Assembly (NCBI RefSeq): GCF_001294335.1 | Contig: NZ_LGKG01000207.1 | Location: 62,001 to 126,000, forward strand | From: Streptomyces chattanoogensis | GTDB lineage: Bacteria; Actinomycetota; Actinomycetes; Streptomycetales; Streptomycetaceae | Direction: 5' to 3' | Length of the DNA: 64,000 nucleotides | Part shown: positions 1 through 8,170 of the stretch, piece after piece | Layout of the letters: the number at the start of each line of letters is the position of its first letter | Numbering within the stretch: position 1 is the stretch's first letter | Made by a program: the position numbers and the translations under genes | Notes under the pieces: model-generated | What the model saw: the letters and a program-made list of their open reading frames with translations, nothing else | The model's database searches: none | What the model was told of the DNA's origin: nothing

Positions 1-59
1 TCCTGCGGCAGGACCTCGGCCAGCGCCGCGCGGGCCGCGGTCTCGATGGTGTCAGGCAC
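1..59 (-). CDS. N-terminus of probable acyl carrier protein (partial)
   Basis: A GTG start at 59-57 overlaps the stop of the upstream acyl-AMP ligase gene and opens a frame that runs off the left edge. The visible residues read MPDTIETAARAALAEVLPQ, the amphipathic first helix expected of an acyl carrier protein. The position just after an acyl-AMP ligase and the translational overlap fit an ACP that receives the activated acyl group. The phosphopantetheine serine lies outside the window, so this rests on 19 residues and context. Confidence 0.5.
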   Translation of the reverse strand, partial: MPDTIETAARAALAEVLPQ

Positions 60-1551
60 GGATTCCCTCCTCGGGGTCGATGACGAGGCGGCGGTAGCGC
101 GCCTCGATCTGCTTGCGGCGGGGTTTGAACTGGGAACTGAGCAGTCCGTTGGCGACGGTGAACCGCTCCGCCAGGACGGCCTTGGCGATCTGCTCGTCGC
201 GGTCGAGACCGGTGTTGGCCTGCCGCAGCGCCGCCGCGATCCGGTCGGTGTCCACCTGCTGCGCCGCCGGGGAGACGATGGCCACGAGTTGCCGCTGCGA
301 CGGGTTGGTCAGCACGCAGTCCTCGATCACCGGGCTGGCCTTGAGCCGTTCCTCGATCGGCCGTACCACGATCTTCTTGCCGTTCTCGAGGACGATGACG
401 TCGTCGGCCCGGCCGTGGACGAACAGATAGCCGTCCTCGTCGAGATGGCCTAGGTCGCCGGTGCGGACGATCCCTCCGGGCCGGAACATCAGATCCGCGT
501 CCCCGGGCCTGGCATGCTCGTAGCGCGTGGCTACGGGGTGCTCGCTGCGGACGTTGATCACGCCGTCCGCATCGATGAGCACCTCCTTGCCCGGCAGGAC
601 CCGGCCGACGCTGCCGGGCCGGTGCGCGCCGGGGTGGTTCTTGGTCACGATGCAGGTTTCGTTGAGCCCATAGCCTTCGAAGATCGGCAGGCCGGCGTCG
701 GTGAAGCAGCGCAAGGTGTCCGGGTTCGCCGGCGCGGAGCCCGTCCACAGATAGCGGATCCGGTCGCCGAAGGTCTCGACGGCCACCTCGGCCAGGGAGG
801 CTCCCGTACGGGCGGCCGTGGCCTCCAGATGGGCGCGTGCCGACTCGAAGAAGCCGGGTACGCCCATCACCACCGTCGGCCGCGCCGTGCGCAAGGCGGC
901 GAACGCGGCCTCGTAGGTGCTGATCGTGACGTCGTGGCCGAACGCGAGCGCCGAATACACCCAGTACCGCTGCTGGAGCAGGGAGAGCGGCAGGAAGACG
1001 AAGAGGTCGTCACCGGGGCCGTGCGCGAACATGTCCTGGACGGCGGCGAGCGAGCTGTCGATGCTTCCCGCGCTCGCCAGCAGCGACTTGGCCGGACCGC
1101 TGCTGCCCGAGGTGAACTTCAGCGCGGGTGCCTCGCCGAGTTCCCATACCGACGTCGGCAACTCCCGTTCATACGGGGGCAGTTCACGCAGAGAGGCAAT
1201 CGGGTGCACCCGGTCCGCCGTCTCGTCCTGGTCGGTGAAGAGCAGCGTGAGGCCGTAACGGGCGACGAGCTCGGCCCCGGTCGCATCGAACTTTCCGGGG
1301 TCGAACCCCGCGGTCACCGCCTTGATCCGCAGTGCGGCCAGATCGAGGAGCACCCACTCCAGCGAGTTCGCCGCGAGGATGCCGATCCGGTCGCCCGGCC
1401 GGACGCCGAGGCCGAGCAGTCGCGCGGCGACCCGGCCCGAGAGCTCCCAGACCTCGGTGAGGTCCCATGACGCGGTGGCGCCGAGGCGGGCGACGGTCAG
1501 CCGGTTGCCCGGTCGCGGCGGACCGCCGATCACACGGTTGAGCACGCTCAT
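52..1551 (-). CDS. Acyl-AMP / acyl-CoA ligase (ANL superfamily)
   Basis: A 499-residue class I adenylate-forming enzyme. It should activate a carboxylic acid with ATP and hand it to a carrier protein or CoA. Visible motifs are the P-loop TSGSSGPAKS near residues 147-156, YGLNET (A5), RTGDLG and GRADDVI (A7/A8), and a lysine-rich C-terminus around FKPRRKQI. The length is that of a stand-alone ligase without a fused carrier. The start is the ATG at 1551, which overlaps the NRPS stop (ATGA); the longer frame upstream reads through NRPS sequence. Its end overlaps the presumed ACP, so it probably loads a starter acid on that ACP. The substrate (fatty, aryl or amino acid) cannot be read from the motifs. 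Confidence 0.88.
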   Translation of the reverse strand: MSVLNRVIGGPPRPGNRLTVARLGATASWDLTEVWELSGRVAARLLGLGVRPGDRIGILAANSLEWVLLDLAALRIKAVTAGFDPGKFDATGAELVARYGLTLLFTDQDETADRVHPIASLRELPPYERELPTSVWELGEAPALKFTSGSSGPAKSLLASAGSIDSSLAAVQDMFAHGPGDDLFVFLPLSLLQQRYWVYSALAFGHDVTISTYEAAFAALRTARPTVVMGVPGFFESARAHLEATAARTGASLAEVAVETFGDRIRYLWTGSAPANPDTLRCFTDAGLPIFEGYGLNETCIVTKNHPGAHRPGSVGRVLPGKEVLIDADGVINVRSEHPVATRYEHARPGDADLMFRPGGIVRTGDLGHLDEDGYLFVHGRADDVIVLENGKKIVVRPIEERLKASPVIEDCVLTNPSQRQLVAIVSPAAQQVDTDRIAAALRQANTGLDRDEQIAKAVLAERFTVANGLLSSQFKPRRKQIEARYRRLVIDPEEGIRA

Positions 1552-4500
1552 GACGCCTCGGCAATCCGGGCGGCCATCGCCCGTACGGTGTTGATCCGGA
1601 CCAGTTCCGACAGCGGGATGGTGATCTTGTACCGCTTGCGCACCCCGGCCAGGATGCGTGCCGCGGCGAGCGAGTCGGCGCCGATGTCGGCCAGCGGGGT
1701 CAGGGCGTCCACCTCCGGCACCTTGAGCACGCTCGCCCACAGCTCGGCGAGCTCCCGCTCGATGCCTTGAGCCGGTACCGCGTCGCCGGACGGGGCGGCC
1801 TTGGCCCCGGGCGCCTCCCCCGAGGCCAGTTGCGGCCGGTCGACCTTGCCGTTGGCGGTCAGCGGCAGGCTGTCGTGCCACACCACGGCGGACGGCACCA
1901 TGTATTCCGGCAGTTGGCCGCGCAGCGCCGTACGCAGCTCCTCGGCCGGGCGCCGCCGGTCGTCGTCCGGCAACGGCTGTTGCGGTTCGTCCGGCACCAG
2001 GTGCGCCACCAGCCGGTCGCCCCGGCTGCCCGGCCGGCGGACCACCACGGCCTGCCGCACGCCGTCCAGCGCGACGAGGCGCGACTCCACCTCGCCCGCC
2101 TCGATCCGGTAGCCGTTGACCTTGATCTGGAAGTCCGCCCGGCCGAGGATGTCGATCTCCCCGGACGGCAGATAGCGCCCGAGGTCACCGGTCCGGTAGA
2201 GCCGTACACCCCGTCGCCGGTCGAAGAAGAACTTCTCGCCGGTCGCCCGCTCGTCCTTCCAGTACCCGCGGGCCAGGCCGGTCCCCGAGGCGACGATCTC
2301 GCCGGTCACCCAGTCCGGCAGGTCCCGTCCGTCCTCGTCGAGCACATACAGCCTGTTGTTGTCGTTCGGCCGCCCGTACGGGATGCGGCGCGAGCCGTCG
2401 TCGTCCGGACCGGTCGGGTGGAGGACGTTCCAGACCGTCGTCTCGGTCGGCCCGCCCAGTGCGACCACGTCGAGGCCGGGCAGGCTCGACCGCAGTGCGG
2501 CGGGCAGTTCCGGCGGGATACGGTCGCCGCTCATCATCACCAGCCGCAGGCCGGCGAGCGGGGCGAGCCCCTCCGCGCGTGCCTGGTCATGCAGCAGCGC
2601 CACGATCCCCGGTACCGAGTTCCACACTGTGACCCCGCCGCGCGCGCACATCTCGAGCCAGTGCGCCGGGTCGGCGGCCTTGTCGTGGTCGGGCAGCACC
2701 AGCGCGGCACCTGCGGACAGCGCGCCGAACACGTCGTAGACGGACAGATCGAAACTGAACGCGCTGACCGCGAACAGCCGGTCGCCCGGGCCGACGCCGA
2801 ACCGGCGGGTGCAGTCACTGACGACGTTGGCCACGCTGCGGTGGCTGACCATGACGCCCTTCGGCGTGCCGGTCGTGCCCGAGGTGGGCAGCACATAGGC
2901 GAGGTCGTCGGGGTGCGCCCCGGGGAGGGGGGCGAGTTCCGGTCCGTCGTCGGATGCGGTGGTGCAGTCCAGCACGAGCGCCGTGCGCTGCCCTGACGGG
3001 TCGTCCCAGGCGGCGTTGGTGAGCACGCACCGCACCTCGCCGTGGTCGAGCAGTTCCCGCTGCCTGCGCGCGGGCAGGTCCGCGTCGACGGGAAGGTAGG
3101 CCGCGCCCGCCAGGAGCGTCGCCATGATCCCGACGATCTGCTCGGGGCCTCGCGTCATCACCAGGCCGACGAGTTCGTCGCGGCCGACCCCCTGGGCGCG
3201 CAGCCACCTCGCCCCGGCACGGGCCCGCCGGTACAGCTCGCCGTAGCTCAGCTCGCCGGTCGCGGTGATCACCGCCGGTGCCTGCGGACTGCGCCGCGCC
3301 CGGTCCACGAACGGTTGCTGCAGCAGCTGGTGCGGGCGCGGCCGGTCGGTGTCGTTGGCCGCGCGCCTGCGGTCCCGCTGCTCGGCGGGCAGCAGGTCGA
3401 AGCCGTGGTGGTGCCACGCGCTCTCGTCGGTGAGCAGGTCGAGCAGGCGCTGGTAGCCCTGTGCCAGGTCGTCGAGGAGGCCCTCCGGAAAGAGCTCGTC
3501 GACGCCGTCGAGCTGGACGACGACACCGCCGTGCTGCTCCATGGCGAACACATTGAGCCGGGTCTGCGGTGTCTGGCTGACCGTGTGCACCTCGGGTCCG
3601 AACAACTCCAGCGCGGAGCCGTCCACGTCCGCGAGCGGATAGCCGAGGGCGCTGTTGAAGGTGAACGGCATCCGCGGCTGCCCGCCGCTGCGCAGGCCCA
3701 GTTCCCGCAGCACCTCGATGCCGGAGAAGTGCCGGTTGTCGAGGTCGGTCCGCAGCCGCTCCTGCAGCGCCTTGGCCCGCTCGGCGAAGGGCACCCCGCG
3801 ATCCAGCTCGACGGCGACGAGCATCGGGTCGCTGTACTGCCCGATCGACTCCAGGATGCGCGGGTGGAGGGGCGGCCGGTTGGCCACCGTGGTGGTCAGG
3901 GTGAACCGGGGGCCGGCGCCCCAGCACGCGAGGGTCTCGGCGTATGCGGCGAAGAGCAGGCCGGAGGGGGTGACACCGGCCGCGGCGGCGTGCTGCTTGA
4001 GTGCCTCCCACCGCTGCTCCGGGACCCGGACGACGCGCTGGGAGAAGTGGGGCGCGGTGATCGCGGACGGGTCCTTCGCCAGCGGCAGCTCCGGATGTCC
4101 CCACAGGCTGCCGCCGTCCAGCCGCTCCAGCCAGTAGGCCTTGGCCCGGGCGTACGGCTTGCGGGCGCGGGCGGTTTCGAGGGCGGCCACGTAGGTCTCG
4201 AAGGAGGCCTCCTCGTCGGTCTGTTGCCGCTCCCCCGCGTACTGCGCCCACCACTCCCGGAAGAACAGGAACATGCTGATCCCGTCCATGACCAGGCCGT
4301 CGTGGCCGATGTGCAGGACCATCCGCTCTTCGGACAGGAGCGACACCTCGGCCGCGAGCAGGGGCGCCGGGGTGGTCGGCAGCATCCGGTGCGACCAGCG
4401 TGCGCGCTGCGCGGCGAGCCCGGTGCCGTCGTCGTCCCGCAGGTCGGCCCGGTGGATCCGGACGTCGATCCGCTGCTGCCGGACCTGGGTCTGCGCCTGG

Positions 4501-4850
4501 GTGAACCGGGAGCGGAGGCAGTCGTGCCGGGCGACCACGGCGTTCAGCGCGGCCTCGAGCCGGTCGACGTCCCAGCGGCCCTCGATCTCGTGGTAGACGT
4601 AGCTGGCCACGTTGCCCAGCTCGAACACCTCGTCCCGGCCCGCCAGATAACCCTGTTGCAACGGGGTCAGCGCGAACCCGGGGTCCGGGGTGAGGTGGGC
4701 GATGAGCTCGGACTTGACGGCCTTGATCCGGCCGACCAGGTCGGCGTCCACGCGCTCGCGGGGTCCCTGGAGGCGCAGGTCCTCACCGGCGGCGACGATG
4801 CTCAGACCGCGGGCGTCGATCTCCTCCAACACCGTGAGATAACTGGTCAC
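1548..4850 (-). CDS. NRPS module: TubC docking, heterocyclisation (Cy), A(Cys), PCP
   Basis: An 1100-residue single-module synthetase. Residues 1-53 look like an N-terminal TubC-type docking domain. Residues about 57-490 are a condensation-fold domain with the heterocyclisation signature D184-x4-D189-x2-S192 in place of HHxxxDG, plus FALTPLQQGYLAGR near 59-72 and TPSGLLFAAYAETLACW. The A domain (about 515-1010) contains PTSGTTGTPKG and YRTGDLGR. Aligned by eye to the GrsA pocket, its code is D701 L702 Y705 N744 M772 S774 L798 V806 W807 K1002, close to the cysteine code DLYNLSLIWK. The PCP has GADSLAA with Ser1060. Predicted role: load Cys, condense and cyclise it to a thiazoline. There is no oxidase or thioesterase domain. 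The GTG start at 4850 overlaps the upstream stop (GTGA). Confidence 0.93.
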   Translation of the reverse strand: MTSYLTVLEEIDARGLSIVAAGEDLRLQGPRERVDADLVGRIKAVKSELIAHLTPDPGFALTPLQQGYLAGRDEVFELGNVASYVYHEIEGRWDVDRLEAALNAVVARHDCLRSRFTQAQTQVRQQRIDVRIHRADLRDDDGTGLAAQRARWSHRMLPTTPAPLLAAEVSLLSEERMVLHIGHDGLVMDGISMFLFFREWWAQYAGERQQTDEEASFETYVAALETARARKPYARAKAYWLERLDGGSLWGHPELPLAKDPSAITAPHFSQRVVRVPEQRWEALKQHAAAAGVTPSGLLFAAYAETLACWGAGPRFTLTTTVANRPPLHPRILESIGQYSDPMLVAVELDRGVPFAERAKALQERLRTDLDNRHFSGIEVLRELGLRSGGQPRMPFTFNSALGYPLADVDGSALELFGPEVHTVSQTPQTRLNVFAMEQHGGVVVQLDGVDELFPEGLLDDLAQGYQRLLDLLTDESAWHHHGFDLLPAEQRDRRRAANDTDRPRPHQLLQQPFVDRARRSPQAPAVITATGELSYGELYRRARAGARWLRAQGVGRDELVGLVMTRGPEQIVGIMATLLAGAAYLPVDADLPARRQRELLDHGEVRCVLTNAAWDDPSGQRTALVLDCTTASDDGPELAPLPGAHPDDLAYVLPTSGTTGTPKGVMVSHRSVANVVSDCTRRFGVGPGDRLFAVSAFSFDLSVYDVFGALSAGAALVLPDHDKAADPAHWLEMCARGGVTVWNSVPGIVALLHDQARAEGLAPLAGLRLVMMSGDRIPPELPAALRSSLPGLDVVALGGPTETTVWNVLHPTGPDDDGSRRIPYGRPNDNNRLYVLDEDGRDLPDWVTGEIVASGTGLARGYWKDERATGEKFFFDRRRGVRLYRTGDLGRYLPSGEIDILGRADFQIKVNGYRIEAGEVESRLVALDGVRQAVVVRRPGSRGDRLVAHLVPDEPQQPLPDDDRRRPAEELRTALRGQLPEYMVPSAVVWHDSLPLTANGKVDRPQLASGEAPGAKAAPSGDAVPAQGIERELAELWASVLKVPEVDALTPLADIGADSLAAARILAGVRKRYKITIPLSELVRINTVRAMAARIAEAS

Positions 4851-7105
4851 TTGGCCACCTCCTGGGCGAGCGCCCGGCCCAGCGCGGCGACGTTCCGCTC
4901 GGCGAGCAGCTCCGGTATCGGAATGTCGAGATCGAGCCGCTCCAGGATCTGGTACTGCACGGCGACGGCCTGCAACGAGGACGCGCCGAGCTCCTTGAGC
5001 GTCTTGTCCGCCACCGCCGCGTCCGCGGGCAGCCCGAGGGTGCTGCGGATCAGGTCGGCGAGCCAGGGCAGCGGGTCCTCGGCGTCGGGCGGTCCGGCGG
5101 CTCCCGGGGTATCGGACGCCGCCGGCTCGGCGGCGAAGAACACCTGGCCGGTCAGGTCCACCCTGGTCCCGGCAGGTACCAGCGCCACGGTCGACGGCCA
5201 GGCCGGCCCGCCCTCGTCGTCCTCGCCGAGCAGGGCGGCGAGGCGGGCGGCGAAGCGCGGCATGACCGGCGTGGCGACCCTGGCCAGCAGCCGGGCCGCG
5301 GCCAGTTCCAGCGCCATCGCCGTACGGTTCTCCGACTGCCAGCCGGACGCGTCGGCGAGCACCTCCTCGCGGGCGGCGAACGCCCGCGCGTCGGTGACGA
5401 TGCCCTCCAGTTCGGTGGTGGCCGCCCGCAGGGAGAACCCGTCCTGGCCGAGATGCGCGGTCACGGCGGTGAGGCGCGCACCGAGCCGGGCGGAGAACGC
5501 GGTGTGTTCGGGGGTCCACACTCCGGCGTCCGGGACGACGCCGCCGTACCGGGAGGTGAGCCGGCGGCCGAGGTCGGCGAGCCAGCCCTGCCAGCCGTCG
5601 ATCAGCACCTCGCGCACGGTCTTGGTGTAGGCGTCCCGCTCGAAATTGGTGCGCTCGCCCTCCGCGCGGGTGCGGGACAGATAGAACCGCACCGCGTCCA
5701 CCGTCTCCGGCGCCAGGATCTCCTTGCCCCACACCGCGTGCCGGCGGCTGGTGGAGAACTTCTGGTTTTCCAGCAGGTAGAACTCGTTGACGTGGTAGTC
5801 GATGTCCGGCTCCCAGTCCGGGAACGCGAGCCGGTACAGCACCGGGTAGAGGATCGAGTGGTAGAAGCTGTTGTCGTAGCCGAAGAAGTGCACGATCTTC
5901 CAGTCCTGCTCCGGCTTGTCCGCGTGCCACGACTCGCCGATGCGGGCGCCGAGCCGGGAGATGCCGTGCAGGAATCCGTACGACATCTCCGGCCACACCC
6001 AGATCACTTGGCCGTCGGCGCCGCGTGGCGCCACCCCCCATCGTGACGGGTGGCTCATGGGCAGGTCGAAGGTCTCCCGCGCGAAGACGCGCTCGGCCAG
6101 CTCCCGCAGCCGCGCGGGCACCCGGCCGAGCCGGTGGTGCGCGGCGACGGCCTCGCGGAACTCGTGCAGCGGCAGGGCGAACCGCTCCTGGCTGCCCGCA
6201 CGGACCGCGCCCGTGGCGCGGCTGCGCGCGTCGGCGAGGTCGGCGACGAGGTGGGGCTCTCCGCACTCCTCGCAGATGTTGCCGCTGGTGGCGGCCGCGC
6301 AGGACGGGCAGGTGCCGGACACGTCGACCTCGTAGAGGTACTGGCCGGTCTCCTGGTCGAAGAGTGCGGGCAGGTCGTGCCGGGCCACCTTGCCCGACGC
6401 CTCGAGGGCGGCGAAGAAGTCGCGCAGGCCCTCGCGGTATTCGGGGTCCGTGCTGGTCACGGTGTACTGGTCGGGCCGGATGTCCATCAGCTCGAGCGTC
6501 CGGGCGATCTCGGCGCTGTACTGTGCGGCGACCCGCTCGGGCGTGCTCCGGTCCTGCTCCGCCCTGGCGACCACATAGCTCTGGTAGTCGTCGCTGCCGG
6601 TCAGGTGCCACGCGCGCACCCCGTTCATCCGCTGGAACCGGACGAACGCGTCCGCACCGAGGTACGGCCCGGACAGATGCCCAAGGTGCAGGTCCCCGTT
6701 GGGAGTGGGCGGCGTGGAGAAGACGAACACCGGCCGTTCGTCGAAGCGCCGCCGTCCGGTGCGCGTGGCAGCCTCCGCGGCGTGCCGGGGATCGCGCCAG
6801 TAGCAGGTCACGAACACGACGTCCTCGTCACCGGTGTTGTCGAGCACATGCGCCTCGAACGGGTCGAACGTGATGACGGTGCCCGGCCCCACCGGATGCC
6901 GCGCGCCGTCCACCACGACCTCGCCGGTGCCCGACACGATGACGAACATCTCTGTCTCGTCGTGCTGGTGCGCGTCGGAGCGCCTGCCCGGTGCCACTCG
7001 GCCCCAGCCCGCTCCCAGCCCTGCGACACCGGGAAGGTCGATGGTGCTCATATCGATGCCGAAGGCAGCACTGAGCGCCGCGGGGTCGAAGGTGTCGATC
7101 TTCAT
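4847..7105 (-). CDS. Cupin / MetRS-like hydrazine synthetase fused to a carrier protein
   Basis: A 752-residue three-part fusion. Residues 1-105 form a cupin with a complete metal set H46, H48, E52 and H86. Residues about 125-640 are a class I methionyl-tRNA-synthetase-like domain with HLGH at 140-143 (HIGH), a four-Cys zinc knuckle C266/C269/C278/C281 and KFSTS at 449-453 (KMSKS, second Lys lost). An Ala/Pro-rich linker (about 655-678) leads to a carrier domain at about 680-750 with LGASSLQAV, Ser710 at the phosphopantetheine position. Known cupin/MetRS-like enzymes such as Spb40 of the s56-p1 pathway join N-hydroxylysine to an amino acid through an N-N bond. The start ATG at 7105 has GGGAG upstream and overlaps the DAO stop. 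The C-terminal carrier domain is the unusual part; see findings. Confidence 0.9.
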   Translation of the reverse strand: MKIDTFDPAALSAAFGIDMSTIDLPGVAGLGAGWGRVAPGRRSDAHQHDETEMFVIVSGTGEVVVDGARHPVGPGTVITFDPFEAHVLDNTGDEDVVFVTCYWRDPRHAAEAATRTGRRRFDERPVFVFSTPPTPNGDLHLGHLSGPYLGADAFVRFQRMNGVRAWHLTGSDDYQSYVVARAEQDRSTPERVAAQYSAEIARTLELMDIRPDQYTVTSTDPEYREGLRDFFAALEASGKVARHDLPALFDQETGQYLYEVDVSGTCPSCAAATSGNICEECGEPHLVADLADARSRATGAVRAGSQERFALPLHEFREAVAAHHRLGRVPARLRELAERVFARETFDLPMSHPSRWGVAPRGADGQVIWVWPEMSYGFLHGISRLGARIGESWHADKPEQDWKIVHFFGYDNSFYHSILYPVLYRLAFPDWEPDIDYHVNEFYLLENQKFSTSRRHAVWGKEILAPETVDAVRFYLSRTRAEGERTNFERDAYTKTVREVLIDGWQGWLADLGRRLTSRYGGVVPDAGVWTPEHTAFSARLGARLTAVTAHLGQDGFSLRAATTELEGIVTDARAFAAREEVLADASGWQSENRTAMALELAAARLLARVATPVMPRFAARLAALLGEDDEGGPAWPSTVALVPAGTRVDLTGQVFFAAEPAASDTPGAAGPPDAEDPLPWLADLIRSTLGLPADAAVADKTLKELGASSLQAVAVQYQILERLDLDIPIPELLAERNVAALGRALAQEVAK

Positions 7106-8169
7106 CGCAAACTCCCTTTCACGCTCGGGTACAGCAACTGGACGGCCTCGGCCGCGATGGCCGGGGCGAGGCGATAGCCGGATCCGTTGGCCGCGCCGGC
7201 GAACACCACCCGGCCGTCCGGGTCGAGCGCGCGCACGAGCGGCTCCCTGGAGGGGCTGTAGGCATCGCAGAACACGCGCCCGGACGTGCACCGCCGCGCG
7301 AGCGCGGGCGCGTAGCGGCTCAGGCACTCGCGGGCCCGCTCCACGTCGGCCTCGGCGAGGTCGGCGCCGACCTGGTCGGGGTCGACGTCCCAGTCCTGGC
7401 AGGTGTAGCTGAACAGCCAGTGGCCCCGGTAGGCCAGGGGCAGCAGGAAGGCGTCCTCGTCGTGGAAGACGAGCGCCCGGTCGGCCTCGTCCGCGGGCCG
7501 GTCGATGTGCAGGGCGACGATCTTCTTGATGCGTGCGCCCAGCGGTGCGACCAGATCGGCCCATGCGGGGGCGCCCAGCCACGGTCCCGGCGCCAGCACC
7601 GCCCGGTCGACGGTCAGCCGCTCGCCCGTGCCGAGCGCGAGCGCCACACCGCGGCCGTCCGGCTCCAGCGCGGTGACACGGACTCCCTCCCGCACCCCGA
7701 CACGCGGGCGCAGGCCGGTGACCAGGATCTGTACGAGGCGGTGCACATCGGCGTAATGGGCGCGCCGGACGTCCCAGACCGATGTCTGCGGCGGCACGCG
7801 GATCTCGGCGCCGCAGGCGTCCAGCGCGGCCGGGGCATCGTCACGGCGGACCGGCTCGTGATAGATCCCCGCCAGGTCGTCCCAACTGCCCCGCGACAGC
7901 ACCGACATGCCGACCGGACAGATCGGTGAGGCGGGCCGGTCGGCCTTGAGCTGTTCGTAGAACTCCTGGCTGTACGCCGACATCCGGCGCACCCGCTCGC
8001 TCGCGCCGCGCGGGAAGTGCAGTCCGGCCGAACGCCTGCTGGCGCCGCTGCCGACCGCGTCCCGGTCCAGGAGCAGCACCGTGCCGGACGGATGCTCGTG
8101 GACGAGCTGCCGGGCCACCAGGGAGCCGATGACGCCCCCGCCGATCACCGCGACTGTGCCGGGCGCCAT
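7102..8169 (-). CDS. FAD-dependent oxidoreductase (DAO / glycine-oxidase family)
   Basis: A 355-residue flavoprotein with an N-terminal Rossmann motif VIGGGVIGSLVARQL (residues 8-22) and the DAO-family C-terminal FAD motif around AGAANGSGYRLAPAIAAEA. In cupin/MetRS hydrazine pathways a flavoenzyme of this family oxidatively cleaves the lysine-derived half of the N-N linked intermediate, releasing a hydrazino acid such as hydrazinoacetic acid. That role is inferred here from its place between the N-hydroxylase and the hydrazine synthetase; the substrate is not proved. The ATG at 8169 lies one base after the N-hydroxylase stop, and the end overlaps the next start by ATGA. Confidence 0.85.
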   Translation of the reverse strand: MAPGTVAVIGGGVIGSLVARQLVHEHPSGTVLLLDRDAVGSGASRRSAGLHFPRGASERVRRMSAYSQEFYEQLKADRPASPICPVGMSVLSRGSWDDLAGIYHEPVRRDDAPAALDACGAEIRVPPQTSVWDVRRAHYADVHRLVQILVTGLRPRVGVREGVRVTALEPDGRGVALALGTGERLTVDRAVLAPGPWLGAPAWADLVAPLGARIKKIVALHIDRPADEADRALVFHDEDAFLLPLAYRGHWLFSYTCQDWDVDPDQVGADLAEADVERARECLSRYAPALARRCTSGRVFCDAYSPSREPLVRALDPDGRVVFAGAANGSGYRLAPAIAAEAVQLLYPSVKGSLR

Positions 8170-8170
8170 C

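Noticed and set aside
3042..5630. Very long plus-strand open frames opposite the NRPS and synthetase genes
   Set aside because: They lack domain-like sequence and ribosome sites and arise from the high GC content on the antisense strand; the minus-strand frames carry all recognisable motifs.
4847..7105. Housekeeping or antibiotic-resistant methionyl-tRNA synthetase
   Set aside because: The cupin and carrier domains at the two ends, the altered KFSTS motif and the position between an N-hydroxylase, a DAO flavoenzyme and an NRPS fit the hydrazine-synthetase role, not tRNA charging.
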